DNA of 64,000 nt from Echinostoma caproni (lineage: Eukaryota > Platyhelminthes > Trematoda > Plagiorchiida > Echinostomatidae): NCBI GenBank assembly GCA_900618425.1, contig UZAN01040729.1, positions 6,537 through 70,536 on the forward strand, in the 5' to 3' direction. A program made the position numbers and the translations under genes. This document shows, piece by piece, positions 25,098-37,959 of the stretch. The notes under the pieces are model-generated. The model worked only from the letters and a program-made list of their open reading frames with translations. It was not told the DNA's origin and made no database searches. Position 1 is the first letter of the stretch. Each line of letters opens with the position of its first letter.

Positions 25098-28000
25098 TTG
25101 ATATTTACAGAATCAGCATGCTGATTAAGTTGTCTTGGAGGTTTTTCGACGCATTGAACCCTAAGGTGTATTATCACCATTTATTAATTGCGCATACCTT
25201 AGTTGGATGAGGTCTTGTAATTATTTCAGGGTTATTAATAATCTTTTCTCTCTTAGTGTGATCACTTCATCGAATGTACTTTTTGAAATACAGAAGCATA
25301 TTTTTGTGTGGCGTCCGTCAAACCTTTCTGTCGGAAACCGCGCATGGAAGGCGAGTGTGTCTGCATTATACTAACTAGCTCACATCGGAAGTGACGATAA
25401 TTGATTAGTGAAGTTTTTCGAATTCAATCTACAGAGTTGGTGGATTGGTTGTTTGTTCGATAGGTTCGGTGAGAGACAGTAATTCATTTAATAACTGCGG
25501 TAGAAAATCTCATACCAGACCAGCGTTAAGATACTAAATGTGTCCAAGAATGCAATTTCAATGATGACCATTCAAAATAAACTAAAATTATAGTTTTATA
25601 TAGTTCCGATGCACTTAGTTTGCTTTACTGTTTGTGGAATCATTATTGTCAATACTGTTGGTCAAAATATTACAAAAACTTAGTTTTTCCCTCAGTATGA
25701 AGAAGCAAAATTAACCGATTCAGAATTGAACTGCAATATATCACAGAAGTTTGTGAGCAAACTGCCTACGTCTCCCCCAAAAGTACTCATAAGGTAGTCA
25801 CGCAGTAAGTTAAACGGAAAACAAGAAGGCATACGGAAACGGAGAAAAATGTTCAACCACTGTTCAAATTCACTTTATCTTTGTCAGTAACGCTACTATC
25901 TAAATATGAAACAGAGGAATTTCCATAAGTGATAATTTTCTCAGGTATGATTCAAACATTTAATCAATTTAAAGGATGAGAACCATTGGCAGATAATTCA
26001 GAAGGAAGAGGATTTGTGTGGTCAGCGACGATATTTTATGTTGCCCTTTCACAAGCATTAATATGCGGTCCAAGTAGGTTGTTAAAACAGAGTCTGTTGG
26101 ATCCTAAAAGACTAAATTCACACTCAGTACATGTATACAATTCGAGCTAACTGCCTGATTGTATAGAAATGATCTGAATGACGGTAAGATCATCAGCTAA
26201 GTAGTGAAAACCCGGCTGAGTTGGAATAGCTTGACATAATACAAGGAGACCTGCTTAATAAATAAGTTTGATAGGCGGTAGAATAGATAAATTATCATGG
26301 CAGGTAACGAGTAAGTGGCGAAAGAGAACAGCATCTTGATAATATTCAAGTATTTGTTTAGATGTTCCAACCTGCAGTCCGATTTCTTCTAATACAACGC
26401 GTAATTATAATGCTTTCATTGATAAGTGTGGTGTCCGAAAGACAATCTCGATTTTAGCCCAACTAAGTTCCCTTTGAAATAAAGTGGGGCCTTCCTCACC
26501 CGGCAGCCATTGCAAAGTGTTTTCAGCCTCAATATCTCTTCTGTGTTCATTTCGTTGTAGGCAGTCAGTTTATAGTTTGTCAGTGAAACAACGATGATTA
26601 ATGTTTTTTGAAACAGAGGTATACCGTAAATTTTAAGAAAGCAGGTGCACTCGAACGGAGTTGTTCAGAAACATAAAAAGAAAGAAATTATATGACCCAT
26701 CAGTGGATAGATTGACATATACTATAGTTTCAAACCGATTTGATGGAAGGGGATATGAGTTCAGATTCGACACAAACTTGTGTTGTCTTGTTTGATTTTA
26801 TTTCATAATAAAGAGTGTGTCCATTCCAGAGAATGTACGAAAACACATTTTTTCAAAAGCAACGGTATATCGGTTTCAAAATATTCTACTGATTTTATAA
26901 CCTGTTATGAAGCAACATTACTGAAAGACAAACGGATCGAACGAATTGAAAAATGCGATTTCTCAGGAGAAATTAGAAGGCTCAAGTGTAGACAAAGGTC
27001 ATCAAGGAAAAGCTCCCTAACATTTCACCTACCTTCGGTAACTTGCCTTCCGAATATCACTTATAAGGCACACAAAGAAACTCTTCCGAGATCAGCATGA
27101 TTATTGAAGATTGTTTAGCCGAAATAAAGCTGAACACAAACATATGCCTCAATCGCTTATGAATAACGAAAACAATAAATTTCGACTCGAGCTTGTCAAC
27201 TTTGATATATCACTGGTTTTTGCACCTAAATCCAGCCCTATAGGTGTACTTTGTATAACTCACACAGTTCAAATTTGTAGCCCTTCCAAGTTAGTTTGCT
27301 GTTTTTCTTCCAAAAATTGAATTTTAATGGACGCATAAAGCTCCGATGGTTACCATTTTGGAGAAGTTATTTTATACCATCTAGTGTGCACAACATTACT
27401 GTGCGTAATGATCTTTATTAGGCTGGATTTAATAATTCATGCTCTTGGGCGTTCCTGTACACAAAGACTTTCGTTAGTCACTTGAACGTTTCGTCCATGA
27501 ATAGCACTGGGTAAATGCAATCGACTGTTATTTTCTACGTGTCTATTGTACCAGTTGATCGGAATATCACACAGCTGATTACATCGGAAACGGTTTTGGA
27601 GATTTGATTGGCTTATTGAGGTGAATTCTTCACGCCGAGTGACCCATGTAAATACTTGCAAACACCATACAGCTATTTCACCCATTAGAGAAGTGCTTAT
27701 TAATGTACATCCGGTGAATTCACTGGGATCAGAACATGAACTTGATAATTTTTTATTCCAGTATGCTACACACCTTTCCGTCCCAACTTACCCTAGCCAC
27801 TTTTTCAATGGCCAACAACACTACATGGTAGACGGACCATTAATGAGCTTCAATAAACGTACAGGACTTCATCTGTCCATAAGAGACTCCGAATGAACCG
27901 AATATTACCCTGTATATGGCTTTTTAGGTTGTATTTTTCCGGTTTATCTTTTGGTTTGATGGATGCTTATATCGCAAATAAAACAACCCATCAACAAGAA

Positions 28001-28196
28001 GCTCATTCACTTCCCTACTCATAGTTTAGACAAAACAAAGAACCTTTGATGAAAAGAAAAGTAAAAATGAAATTGAAAACAAAATAAGTAATATATAGAT
28101 AGGAATTTTGGCGCATGTATTCGTGTACAATTTGTTTTCTGATTTCCGGAGCTCGGATGAATCAGGTTGGGTGTGCGAGTTTCTGGGCTCGTGTGT
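25098..28196. other. Intergenic stretch downstream of paralogue B
   Basis: AT-rich DNA. A short motif TAACTGCGGTAGAAAATC at about 25,492 resembles the loop of the foldback at 24,860-25,097 and may be a fragment of another copy. Frames at 26,780-27,100 and 27,621-27,896 (+) are at chance length with no recognisable protein. Confidence 0.4.
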
Positions 28197-31100
28197 TCAT
28201 TCCCATTCTTTGTCCGCAAAGATGAGAGCAACTGAAAGTACTATAACAACCAGTGAGACCCAGGAACCAGCCATGAGCCAAGCAGTGAACACTGCGGGAA
28301 TAAACTTCATTGACATTCCGGTGGCTATTGCAAATGAAAGGCCTGTTTCGAAGTGAAGAGTAATTGGGGTAAAAATGAGAACACGGTGAATAAAACTGCA
28401 CTATACCGTATAGAAGCTATTCTTCATAAATAAGACACGCTTCATAAGAATCGCTATTACTCAATACGATAGGTTGCATTGAACTGGCAGATGTTTCACT
28501 TAAGTAAATGAACAAATTTGTAGCAGGATTTCTATGCTCTAAGTCATATTTTTTTATTGGTGTACACAGAATAGGTTGTTCGTTTGACCGTACCAGGTAA
28601 AGAAAACTTCCCTAAAGAAAACTGTTTTGCGGTAAAATCCACCCATAGTCATTTTTATGTTTATGATATTTCCGCAATGATATTTCAATTGTCCACAAGC
28701 TTGCATCACATTCTTTCGTCTCTTCACTTATACGATTTTGCAACCTATAGTAAATTGTGACTTTCAGTTTATGTTGAGTAAACTAATTTCTAAGTCGTAC
28801 TTTGTTCATAGTTATCGGTAAGTAGGGTTGTGGGGTATGCGATACTGATCCGAACTAACCTTTATTCAGATGTCATCTTCACTCTCCATTCTCATTTCAT
28901 CCAGTGTTTCCTGAGAGTACGATTGATTGAATAAACTGAGGATTGTGCATGAACTAGACATCTGAAGGATAGTCAATTCACATCAACAAACAGCTTTCAT
29001 TTGTTGTCGTTTGTGGTTTACAAAACATTATGCATACTATTAAATTAAAGAATGAATTCTGAATCCCTCTCCACAACTGAATGATCGCTGATTGGTTCTG
29101 GCAAATGATTTAAATTATCGAGTAACCGGACAGAATCTCAATTGGAAATTGGAAATTATAAACATTTCCTATTGATTTCGGCTGTTGTATACCAAGACTG
29201 AAAAATTAATTATACTTAGTCGCTGTTGAAAGTGATTAGTTTAATCAATTAAACCACAAATCCTGGATAAAAAGGATGCAGTTTTTGCATTAACGGAAAG
29301 ATTTGATTTGGTCTCTACTATTTATAAATATTTTACTCAGAACTGAAAAGATTACTCTCTCAATCAGGAGAGGAATATTACCTTAACAGCTGGGTTATAG
29401 TCATATCAGTGATTATCATTTTGGAATCCATGTTGGCCATGAATCACAAATGCATGTTGTGGTAGAAGGCTCCATTATGATTTCTCATCAAACGATTTTA
29501 GTTAGCAGCCCGAATTCTGACGGCTTGTAAGTTCGAACCCACTGTTTAGGAACACTTGATTGATCAAATGTTCTTTCCTTAAAATGAATTCTTTCGTGCT
29601 GTATGGCAAATAATCTTGAGAAGTCACTAGCATTATGACAAGAAAATCTGCTACCATTATAAATCAGTTTTCTCGATAAAGATATCTGGTACATTCTGGC
29701 AGTTGAAACAATGGTGGACATGTTTCCACTGAACATTAACACAAATTAACTTGGTATTTATTTATTTAAATAAATAATCCAATAATGCACTACAACTTCA
29801 CCCGTGAAAATGGGAACATTATGGTTAACCTCAGCTATTTCTCAGATAACGAAAATTTTAGTATATATTAAATAACTCAGATTCATAGGTTACGCGTTCC
29901 TATTTTTAGGGAGAAAATTTGGTTTACATTCGGCCTTTACTTGGTAAAGCATCCTTCGAAATCTGCGAGGATCAAACGTTTGCCTACCTCATGCTTATTT
30001 TATTGGTTTCACATTGTTTCAAGTGATGGGGGAATTTTCCAATCTTGCGCTAACCCGACATGATGCAGTACAGGAAGAAATCAGCAATACAGATCAGTTG
30101 GGCTGAGAACACGAAAAATTGGAAAACTTTGATGCGTAGATCTCAATAGCGTACTGGTGAATCGCATTTTTGGCCTATTGTGACTGGGTAGGAAGTTTCA
30201 TACGCTGATACTGTGGTTCACACAATCAGCAACATTTAATGAAGTCTGTGAAATAACAATCTCGCATATTTTGAATAATACAAATTATTATGAGTTTGTC
30301 ATTTCACACTTGTAAAAATAATATGCGGTCAGCATTCATCCACCAGGTCAGACAACCATGCGGTCAACCATCATTTGCTTATACATAGCATCCACAAATG
30401 ATCGTTGTAACATCGAATTGGATCAGGCGGTGAATTGTGTTACATGCAGAACTGAAACGCCGAGGAGCATTGAGCATCTGTTTCTATTCCGTTTACTCTC
30501 CTCAACGGATGAAATCGGTCGCCCCAACCCAGGCTGGAACTAAGCAGAATTGAATCCGGTGTTTAATGCTTCCCGGTGTCTAATTTCATATTTCGTTTGC
30601 TCTGTACGCTAACCAAATAGCATCAGTCCAATCCAGTCTGCTTGGAAAAGTCACTGGTACTCAACCAAATTCATCGCCTCAAAATGTACGTTCTATCGCA
30701 CCCGTATAGTTTATACGGAGATGCTCCATCGTTGAAAATGCTAGTTTCACTAGTTTTAATCGATCCAGGTTAGAGAAAAACTGTTAAGCTCTAACCCCAA
30801 CAGTGTGTGGTACATGTGAGGGGCTTACCCATGAGGAAGGTGAATACTGCTATAGTGATAGCCACTGGTTGATATGGGATGCGGTTGGATAAATAGAGTA
30901 TGATGGCCGCAATTGCTGCTACCACAGAAAAAATTAGAGCTAGGGATGTAAAAGCGATCACCACTTTCTGTTCTCCTCCTCGCAAAAGCGAATCTGAAAT
31001 AACGGAGTGAGAGAGAGAAAAATAAACGAAACGTGTACGGATCCGAAGTCGAATAACGTCTATCTATCATGCATTGATTAACCTATGAATTTGTTATCAG

Positions 31101-31746
31101 TCTACTTTATCGTAACAGCATGTAGTCTGAACATTTCAATTTGGCCATGCATATCACCATGCTCTTTAACATAGATGAGGAAAATCTCGGTCATCTAGTC
31201 GCTTTTCGAGAAAAACAATGCCTTCTGCATCTATATATACTCTTCCCTTGTAAATAACATGAACAGAAGAAGGATTTTCTGGTCTGGAGGTAACTGCATG
31301 GTTTGATGATGATTTGATTGTACAAAATGCCTTAATATCATTTTAATAAAAGTTATTTAAAGTAAATTTAACCCGGCGCATGCATTGTCAATTATAATTA
31401 AATAAGGTTAGAATTTATTACCTCCCTGAACGCTTGATTCTAAAACAGAATTTTGCAAAGAACACATTTCTATGGCAACGCGCAAACTACTGCAAAATAA
31501 ATTCCATTACCAGTTATATTATATATGTTTATATCCATCTATAATTAATAGTGCTCAAATAGCAGACTAGCACCCAATACAAACCGAGCCAAATAAATTT
31601 GCGAATAAACGGTAAAAGTGGACAGTAAAATATGTATTTTTCTGAGGCTTACTTTGAACAGCATAATTCAAGGCGAGTCCCACAGATGAAAGAACAATGG
31701 TTACGACGAAACCAAAAATCAGAGTGAACTTTACACCGGCAATCAT
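28197..31746 (-). CDS. Small four-helix membrane protein, paralogue B (3 exons, 134 aa)
   Basis: Exon 1 is 31,653-31,746 (ATG at 31,746, donor GTAAGC). Exon 2 is 30,829-30,993 (acceptor TTTCAG, donor GTAAGC). Exon 3 is 28,197-28,342 (acceptor AAACAG, stop TGA). Exon lengths of 94, 165 and 146 bp are identical to paralogue A and both introns are phase 1, although the introns themselves differ greatly (659 and 2,486 bp). The protein starts MIAGVKFTLIFGF. Shared blocks with A include GVKF..LIFG in exon 1, FLMG/LLMG at the end of exon 2, and GLSFAIA.G, AWL..GSWVS and LIF.D..W in exon 3. Helices lie at about 8-27, 43-65, 75-97 and 107-128. A TTTCAG acceptor-like site lies about 30 bases before the ATG and could serve a 5' UTR intron or spliced-leader addition. 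The function is unknown. The gene model is well supported by paralogy. Confidence 0.8.
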
Positions 31747-32693
31747 GTGTATGTGAACAATGAATTAGGACTACTGAAATCGGCCCCATGTCAGTGAGTC
31801 TGTTTTTATAGGTCAAGCATAACATCCACCGCGTTCGTTTGTCTGCAATCAATAGGCGTAGCTTTTGTAAGGCGCTTCTGTGAGTGGATGTGAACCACAC
31901 CGTGCAAATACGTTAGTTGTTGTCTTGGGGTGGTGTGGACAGAGCATCACCACCACCAGCGAGTGTACTAGATAAAATCCATATCACACCAGTGATCATA
32001 TTTGGTGGATTGTCGGGGTGTTCATATATAAACAGACAAAAATATAAAGCACTACGTTTAACATGATCCGAAGGAAATTTGTAAGCACATCTGAGGGGTA
32101 ATAAACGTTTAGTTTTCGCTTGCATAGATTTGGAACGGATGCAAAGAAATCATCTGTGGGCCAATAGCTGACTCAGAGCGATTGATACTATATCATAGTA
32201 CTGTCTCTAAAGAATAATTGGTTGACGAAATGAATGAAATTTGTATGCTTTCTGATGAGCTGATGCGATGTTATTAAGTGACTTTGAAAAATGGATTGCT
32301 ACTTGACATGAACTGTAAACGTCATGTACATATTTTTGTATGTATGGCATGATCCTCTCGATTTTCCACACAATTTGGTTCAAGCCATTTCAGTTCTACT
32401 GAACAAACTCTACTGGGAATAAAGAAAAACAGGAAAATGTAATCCACCGGATATATGGTCTATTTTTATAATTACTATAATCTCAGATAGGCTTGCATTT
32501 CAGTTAGAAGTTGTACACTGGTCGTCACAGCGGAGAAAATATAGAAGTATAGACAGATCCGATAGAGAGCCATGTAAGAAAAGCCTACTAAGTTTGATTC
32601 ATTCAATTAAAGATTGAGGTAATTCATTTATAACTCGTCCCTTGTTGGTCGGGATTCGAGCCAGATAAGATACGGTACAGCTTTTATAATTGC
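31747..32693. other. Upstream flank of paralogue B
   Basis: No gene supported. The probable promoter side of paralogue B lies at the left, and the 3' side of the minus-strand LINE at the right. Confidence 0.4.
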
Positions 32694-34311
32694 TTATTCG
32701 AGACAGTACATATCGATAAGAGGAACGAGTGATCGAGCGGGAGCGACAAGAAGATAATTCAAAATGCAAAGGATGGGGGGGTCGTTTAGAATCTTATTGG
32801 CAAGGGCCACACAAGACTTCATACGACCATTAATTAGTTTTGTGATTAGTGACATGGCATAAATTAAAGATGCACGGCTTATTATCAACAATCCACGTCG
32901 GATAGTTTTAAAGTATTGTTTTAATAGACCGGGAAACACAACAGAGGAGCAGTAAAGTAAAACAAGCAGAAGAGATTGTTTAACAAAGAAGAACAAAACT
33001 TGTTGGGAAGTGCGAAATTGGGGTTTTCGGAGCTGAAAGGAGGGGTGCTGAAGTTTCTCCATACAGTTCGGAATGTGTGTCGACCACTGAAGATTATTAG
33101 CGATAGTTACACCCAGATATTTGGCTGAGGTCACTCTAGACTAAAGATTACAATTAAGGATTACAGAGTACGACCGGAATTTACAGCGGGAAAAACCAAA
33201 AATTGCACTCTAAGCACTAAGATATGTTAAGATTAAGACTAGTTTGAAAACTGTTCGATTCAAGACAGATTTTCAGTGAAGGAGGAATATTCCGAAGAAA
33301 AAGAAACGATCTGACATAAAGCGAAATCGTCAACATACTTTTGGATATAACAAGGGTGTGAAACTAAAAGATCACCGATGAAAGTAGAGAAAAAATATGG
33401 AGGGAGGACAGCACCTTGAAGCACACCAGAATTCTTGACTAGAGGACTTGAGGTATTCCTGCCAGGCCTTGTGCACTGGGTTCTTTCTGTGAAATGATCA
33501 GAAAGCGAAGAAAGCAGTTGTCTCGCGGTGCAAAAAGATTCAAGCTTAAAAAGAAGAGATGACCGGGATACAGAATCAAAAACAGACGAGTAATCGAGAA
33601 AAACGCAACGAACAAATTTGGCAGAGCTATTCAATGACTTGCTTATAAAATGGATCTGTTGGGTTTATACGCAAACTGAAGAAGATCATGGGGAGTGGTA
33701 ACAAGTGACTGTAAGCGACTAAGGATGGCTTTCTCAGTCAACTTTAGAACTGCAGACGTCAATGTAATGGGACAAAAACGTTTTGCAAGAACGGTTGAAG
33801 ATGATATCTCTGGAACAGGTATTATGGTCACTGGTTGCCAGGCATCGTGAATCATCTATGCAGAAAGACACTCGTTGNGAAGGGTGTCAGCATGCTAGTT
33901 AGAGGGGCTGCTACAAACTTGAGAAACAATGGAGAAAGATCATCAGGGCCCAAATAAAAGTGTTGTTGTGACCTGAATAGCTCTGTTGATGTGCGGATTA
34001 CAGCAGAATTATTGTGATTACCACAACATATTTCAATAATAAGTGGGGAAATTCTAAAAGGTTATATACCCAAATTAATTCATCTCCTTTAACGGAAAGA
34101 TGACAAAAGACTGGTAAATAACAAAAGAAGCAGCCTTCGCCAAATCAAACTCTCTGCTACGATGAAGAAACCTCAATTTTCCCAACACAGCGATAAAGAA
34201 TGTTGATTGGGGAAGATGCTCGCGTTGCACGTCAAAAATGTGCCATTTTTCCAATCTTGGATCGTTGGATTTATGCAAAATCTGAGACCTCTGAGAAGAA
34301 AGTTGCCTCAT
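32694..34311 (-). mobile_element. CR1/Jockey-type non-LTR retrotransposon, reverse transcriptase region (copy 1)
   Basis: Read from high to low coordinates, several frames together give a non-LTR reverse transcriptase. They run: GPDDLSPLFLKF (about 33,950-33,915); DAWQPVTIIPVPE...PITLTS and LLQFAYKPNRS (33,855-33,650); VFLDYSSVFDSVSRSSLL (motif A); SGVLQGAVLPPYF (motif B); KYVDDFALC (motif C, catalytic Asp pair present). The C-terminal AKYLGVTI...LQW and ALANKIL blocks follow (33,134-32,694). Several stops or frame changes and an N at 33,878 break it. The part above about 34,000 is less certain but has a compatible frame to 34,311. The endonuclease domain is absent, as in a 5'-truncated copy. 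It is the same family as the copies at 37,363 and 60,190. Confidence 0.85.
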
Positions 34312-35879
34312 TCAATGTGGCAGTATATCCTTCGAGTCATGCATTAGTTGAATTTCCTGTCTAGATGGATACAGTTTGGTTTTTTAGGCCCTCAGATAGT
34401 GAGGGATCTGGTAAATTATTGCGAAAGCTTTATTGAGTATATATACTTTTCCTAACAGAGAACGAACATTATTGTTAAAATCAGAGGAGTTTGCATTTGA
34501 CTGGTGGTGCACTGTCTGAGACCAACTTGCCACACTGCGCTGTATTTTCTCCCGCTGCCTCTTTGTGTTTTGATCATCCGCTTGAACTTATTCATTACAT
34601 TGTTGGAATATTTCACAAAAGGTGCGGTTCGCGCAATATCACATTAAGATTTCATAAAAGTGTTCGTGTAGGATAGCATTTTTTGTCCTTGAAATTAATA
34701 CCGATGCGATTTGATGACGAAATAATCCACAAAAAGATAGAAATATAATTTTCAAGCTAAACGGTGCAGCTGAATTCAAAGGGTTCGCTCGATTATCACA
34801 TCTACACCAAAGCCGTTTCAGTCCAATTGTATCAGATGTGGATATGGTTCCAGTACGAACGGGAAACGCGTTATTCAAAAGAAATGCTGGTATTAGTTGA
34901 CTTTCTCTTATCTACTGGCGCCTTTCTGTACAGCCCTTTTTGTGTTCACTTCCATTCATCCGATTATCGTGACTTGATAGCTTGTTGTCTACTAAACATT
35001 TTGCCCACACATTCATTCATCTTCAGCCTAGGTCTTGTGTTATTCTATTGACGAATCGAACTATATGCGTAAACGCCTGAAGCGATTTACCGAAAAGAAA
35101 TGTCTTCGCATTGTGACTTTGTTCTTATGCATCGCTGGTATTATTTCATAATAAGGATCGAGTCGAACAGCACGAACGATCAGGGTCAATCTACGCGTGC
35201 CTGGGTAGCAATCAACATGACATAGTTGAGACAGGCAAATAACTACACCCTCACCTACATAAACATCAGCCTGTCGTCGGACGTGATGACCCGAGGTCAC
35301 AATTCTGGAACGACGGCACCGGAACAGGTCACGAGATCGCGATTGATAACTAAAAGGTGGTGGCTCGAGCTAAGAAAAACAGGGGACGATTAACTCTGGA
35401 AGTTCTACACTCGGTCACTTGATTAAACCTACTTGTCGAGACAGACAAACATAAGTCTCACTCCCAAACGCGTGAGGAGTAGTGGACTTAGACGCTTAAA
35501 CATCACACAGTTGCCCGAAGAGGTGTTAATCCCAATATCTCATTGATTTGATTTACGTTTGACAGCGAGTACCAGTTTGGATTGAAACGTTACAATAATG
35601 ATTTTATGACTTTGTACACCTAACTTCCCTACCGATATGAATACATTGCAAGTGATCAACTCCTGAAAACTGACAGTCATTAGGTGACGCATAACATGCA
35701 CAACTGTCTGACTCGCCGCACCTCTGCTTTCCACACAGTTGACCCAAATTATCGTGTGTGTGACCGAAGCCCGTCTCACAATTAGCCCCTGCAATTCAAA
35801 AGGAGGTAGAGAAATTGGGGTTGCATGGTAGTCATCCAGACATCGCTGGGAGGCTTGTCAGCACCGGTGAGGTCAATGC
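34312..35879. other. Intergenic stretch without a supported gene
   Basis: Short frames only. The part at 35,270-35,780 is somewhat richer in GC and may belong to an unrecognised repeat. No protein signature. Confidence 0.4.
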
Positions 35880-36010
35880 GACAGCTTGAATAATCCGAGG
35901 ACATCTTGAAATAATTGCCAGACATCTTGAACTAATGGTCAGCCAATCTGAAATGATTCCCGGACATTTTGAAATCATCCAAGGGAATCTTGATATTATA
36001 TTGGGACACT
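35880..36010 (+). repeat. Imperfect 21-bp minisatellite with a seven-residue reading period
   Basis: About six units of GACATCTTGAAATAATTGCC type stand head to tail: 35,900, 35,921, 35,942, 35,963 and 35,984 are exact 21-base steps, with a 20-base unit before them at 35,880. As 21 is a multiple of three, one + frame stays open across five units and encodes heptads such as GHLEIIA, RHLELMV and GHFEIIQ. The 20-base unit puts a TGA stop in front. A GT follows the array at AAAGGTATAG. Whether it is translated is unknown. Confidence 0.8.
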
Positions 36011-36365
36011 TGACTTGCGAAAGGTATAGTTATTAATCAGCTTGTGGTGTATCGGTATATAGGATTTTGTAGTGTCATACTTGTCTATTTACTTTCATTG
36101 GACATTATTGCATAGCTGCGTTTTATTACTTACCACACAAGACAAACTCTGTTCTGACTACGCACGTATTTTCCGAGTGTTGCTGAACCATTACGCGTAT
36201 ATCATCAGTTATTGTCAAACGGTCTGTTAATCGTCAACAATCCGTTTCAACTCCACCGAGCATCATCAACTGGAATCACCCGTCTGGGGAACAGAAACCA
36301 TCAACTGACTGGAGAATCTTCCTGTGAGTTCGTACTATGCACCCTTCATCTTGTTATCATTGGTG

Positions 36366-36703
36366 TACAGTGCGATTGCTTCATTGTCTACCATCGTCTT
36401 GTCCCTCTCACCCGTGACCTTAAACATACAAATTCCCTTTGACCATTTCGGTGATCTGATTGGATCATAGACCACGATCTGCGGCGCTTAAAATCCCTCA
36501 CCCCAACATAAGACTGATTACCGGCTTGTACGTTTTTTAATGCTTCTGTTGTTAGGTCCAGCCCATTCGTGGGCTGATGGCACTCCTGCAGCACAGTCGA
36601 AGTTCACTGGGCCTGCCTGAGACTCGCGGTTGTAGAGAAATTGTGGTTTCTCGTTCGGGTTAGCTGGGCAAGCACCAAGTCCCTTGTTGCGGCTGAACCA
36701 TTC
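36366..36703 (-). repeat. Dispersed repeat, uninterrupted copy
   Basis: This segment is the reverse complement of two separated pieces, 37,197-37,363 and 41,337-41,506, at high identity. It therefore represents the intact state of a repeat split elsewhere by a LINE. The junction equivalent lies at about 36,533-36,541. The minus strand has a frame of 68 codons through part of it, with no protein family I recognise. The element may extend further, to about 36,840. Confidence 0.85.
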
Positions 36704-37196
36704 GACCGATCGATAAATGAACCCGATCGGTCGTGTGATTCTCGGGCCGGCATAGGAGGAGGATAGGTTCCGAATCCGATGCAGCCTAATTGTTGGTAGA
36801 GAATCACCCCAAGAGAATCAGTAGTGGAGTGGTGGGCCACAGGGGAAATTCGGAATGGAAAATGCTTAAGCGATTATGACACTGGGCCAACGCTTGACTC
36901 GTCTAAGATACACGCACAATTTTTCAAAGCGAGTTCGGTAAACAGAAAATCATAATAAACCTTTGAACTTGTCTTAACACCGGACAACAATATACCTAAT
37001 GTAGACAAACTTAAAACTCTTCTTGTTCTTCTCCGAAGTGGTTGTTTTCGCTTAGGATGATCTCGCTGACTACGTCGGAGACCGAATTCTGAAAGAATGG
37101 AATATCAAATATTACGGGAAAAATTATATTCATATTATAAAAGTTGTCCCATTTGTTTTCCATTCTGCTGCTTGCCTAGCAAAATCTGGGAAAAAT

Positions 37197-37363
37197 AGAT
37201 CAGCTGCAACAAGGGACTCGGTGCTTGCCCAGCTAACCCGAGCGATAAACCACAACTTCTCTACAACCGCGAGTCTCAGGCAGGCCCAGTGAACTTCGAC
37301 TGTGCTGCAGGAGTGCCATCAGCCCACGAATGGGCTGGACCTAACAACAAGAGCATTACAGGA
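37197..37363 (+). repeat. Dispersed repeat, left half of the interrupted copy
   Basis: It matches 36,536-36,703 in inverted orientation (shared blocks include CAACAAGGGACT, CAGGCCCAGTGAACTTCGAC and GAATGGGCTGGACC). The match stops at about 37,363, where LINE endonuclease sequence begins. Confidence 0.85.
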
Positions 37364-37959
37364 GGTGGAGTGATCACGTACATCAACTCAACCTGGAGCG
37401 GCAAATCTGAAATTCTTTTTGATTATTCCGCCGATGGCATCGACTACTTAGCTGTTCAATGTTTCCCTAGATTTTCGCGATACAGAAGTACAATCATTAC
37501 CAACTTATACATAGCCCCCTTTTGTACCCAGTCTCACATTTCATCTTTCTTTGATGCATTTATTCCGTCTTTCGTTCCCCTCAGAGATGATAGTCTCCAC
37601 ATCATTGTTGGTGACCTTAATCATGCATCTACCTATCCCATAACTTCTTTTGGTTTAACTGATATTTGCTGGTCCCCCACAAGAAGTGATTCATTTGTAG
37701 ACAAGGTTCTTGCGAATCACCCAGAACATTTTGCGCTAAAACTCACCACACCTATTTCTACTAGTGATCATGCACTGATTCTCATAAGACCCACAGTCTA
37801 CTCCCATCCCACTCACAATACACTCACAAGAACCAATCAACTCACCATTTGTCTTCGCAATCTCTCCCCCAAGAAACACCATTCTTCTTAGGCGTTCCCC
37901 AGTGTCGTCTCTTCATGGTTTTCTTCTTATCCCTCTTTACGCAATGCAGTCAACTTATT

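Noticed and set aside
29460..29560. Possible tRNA-like B box (GTTCGAACCCAC)
   Set aside because: No matching A box, body or tail shared with the SINE families found here.
30358..30543. Frame with CVTCRTETPRSIEHLF, resembling the C-terminal zinc knuckle of some LINE proteins
   Set aside because: A single short motif without any reverse transcriptase or endonuclease remnant nearby, inside intron 2 of paralogue B.
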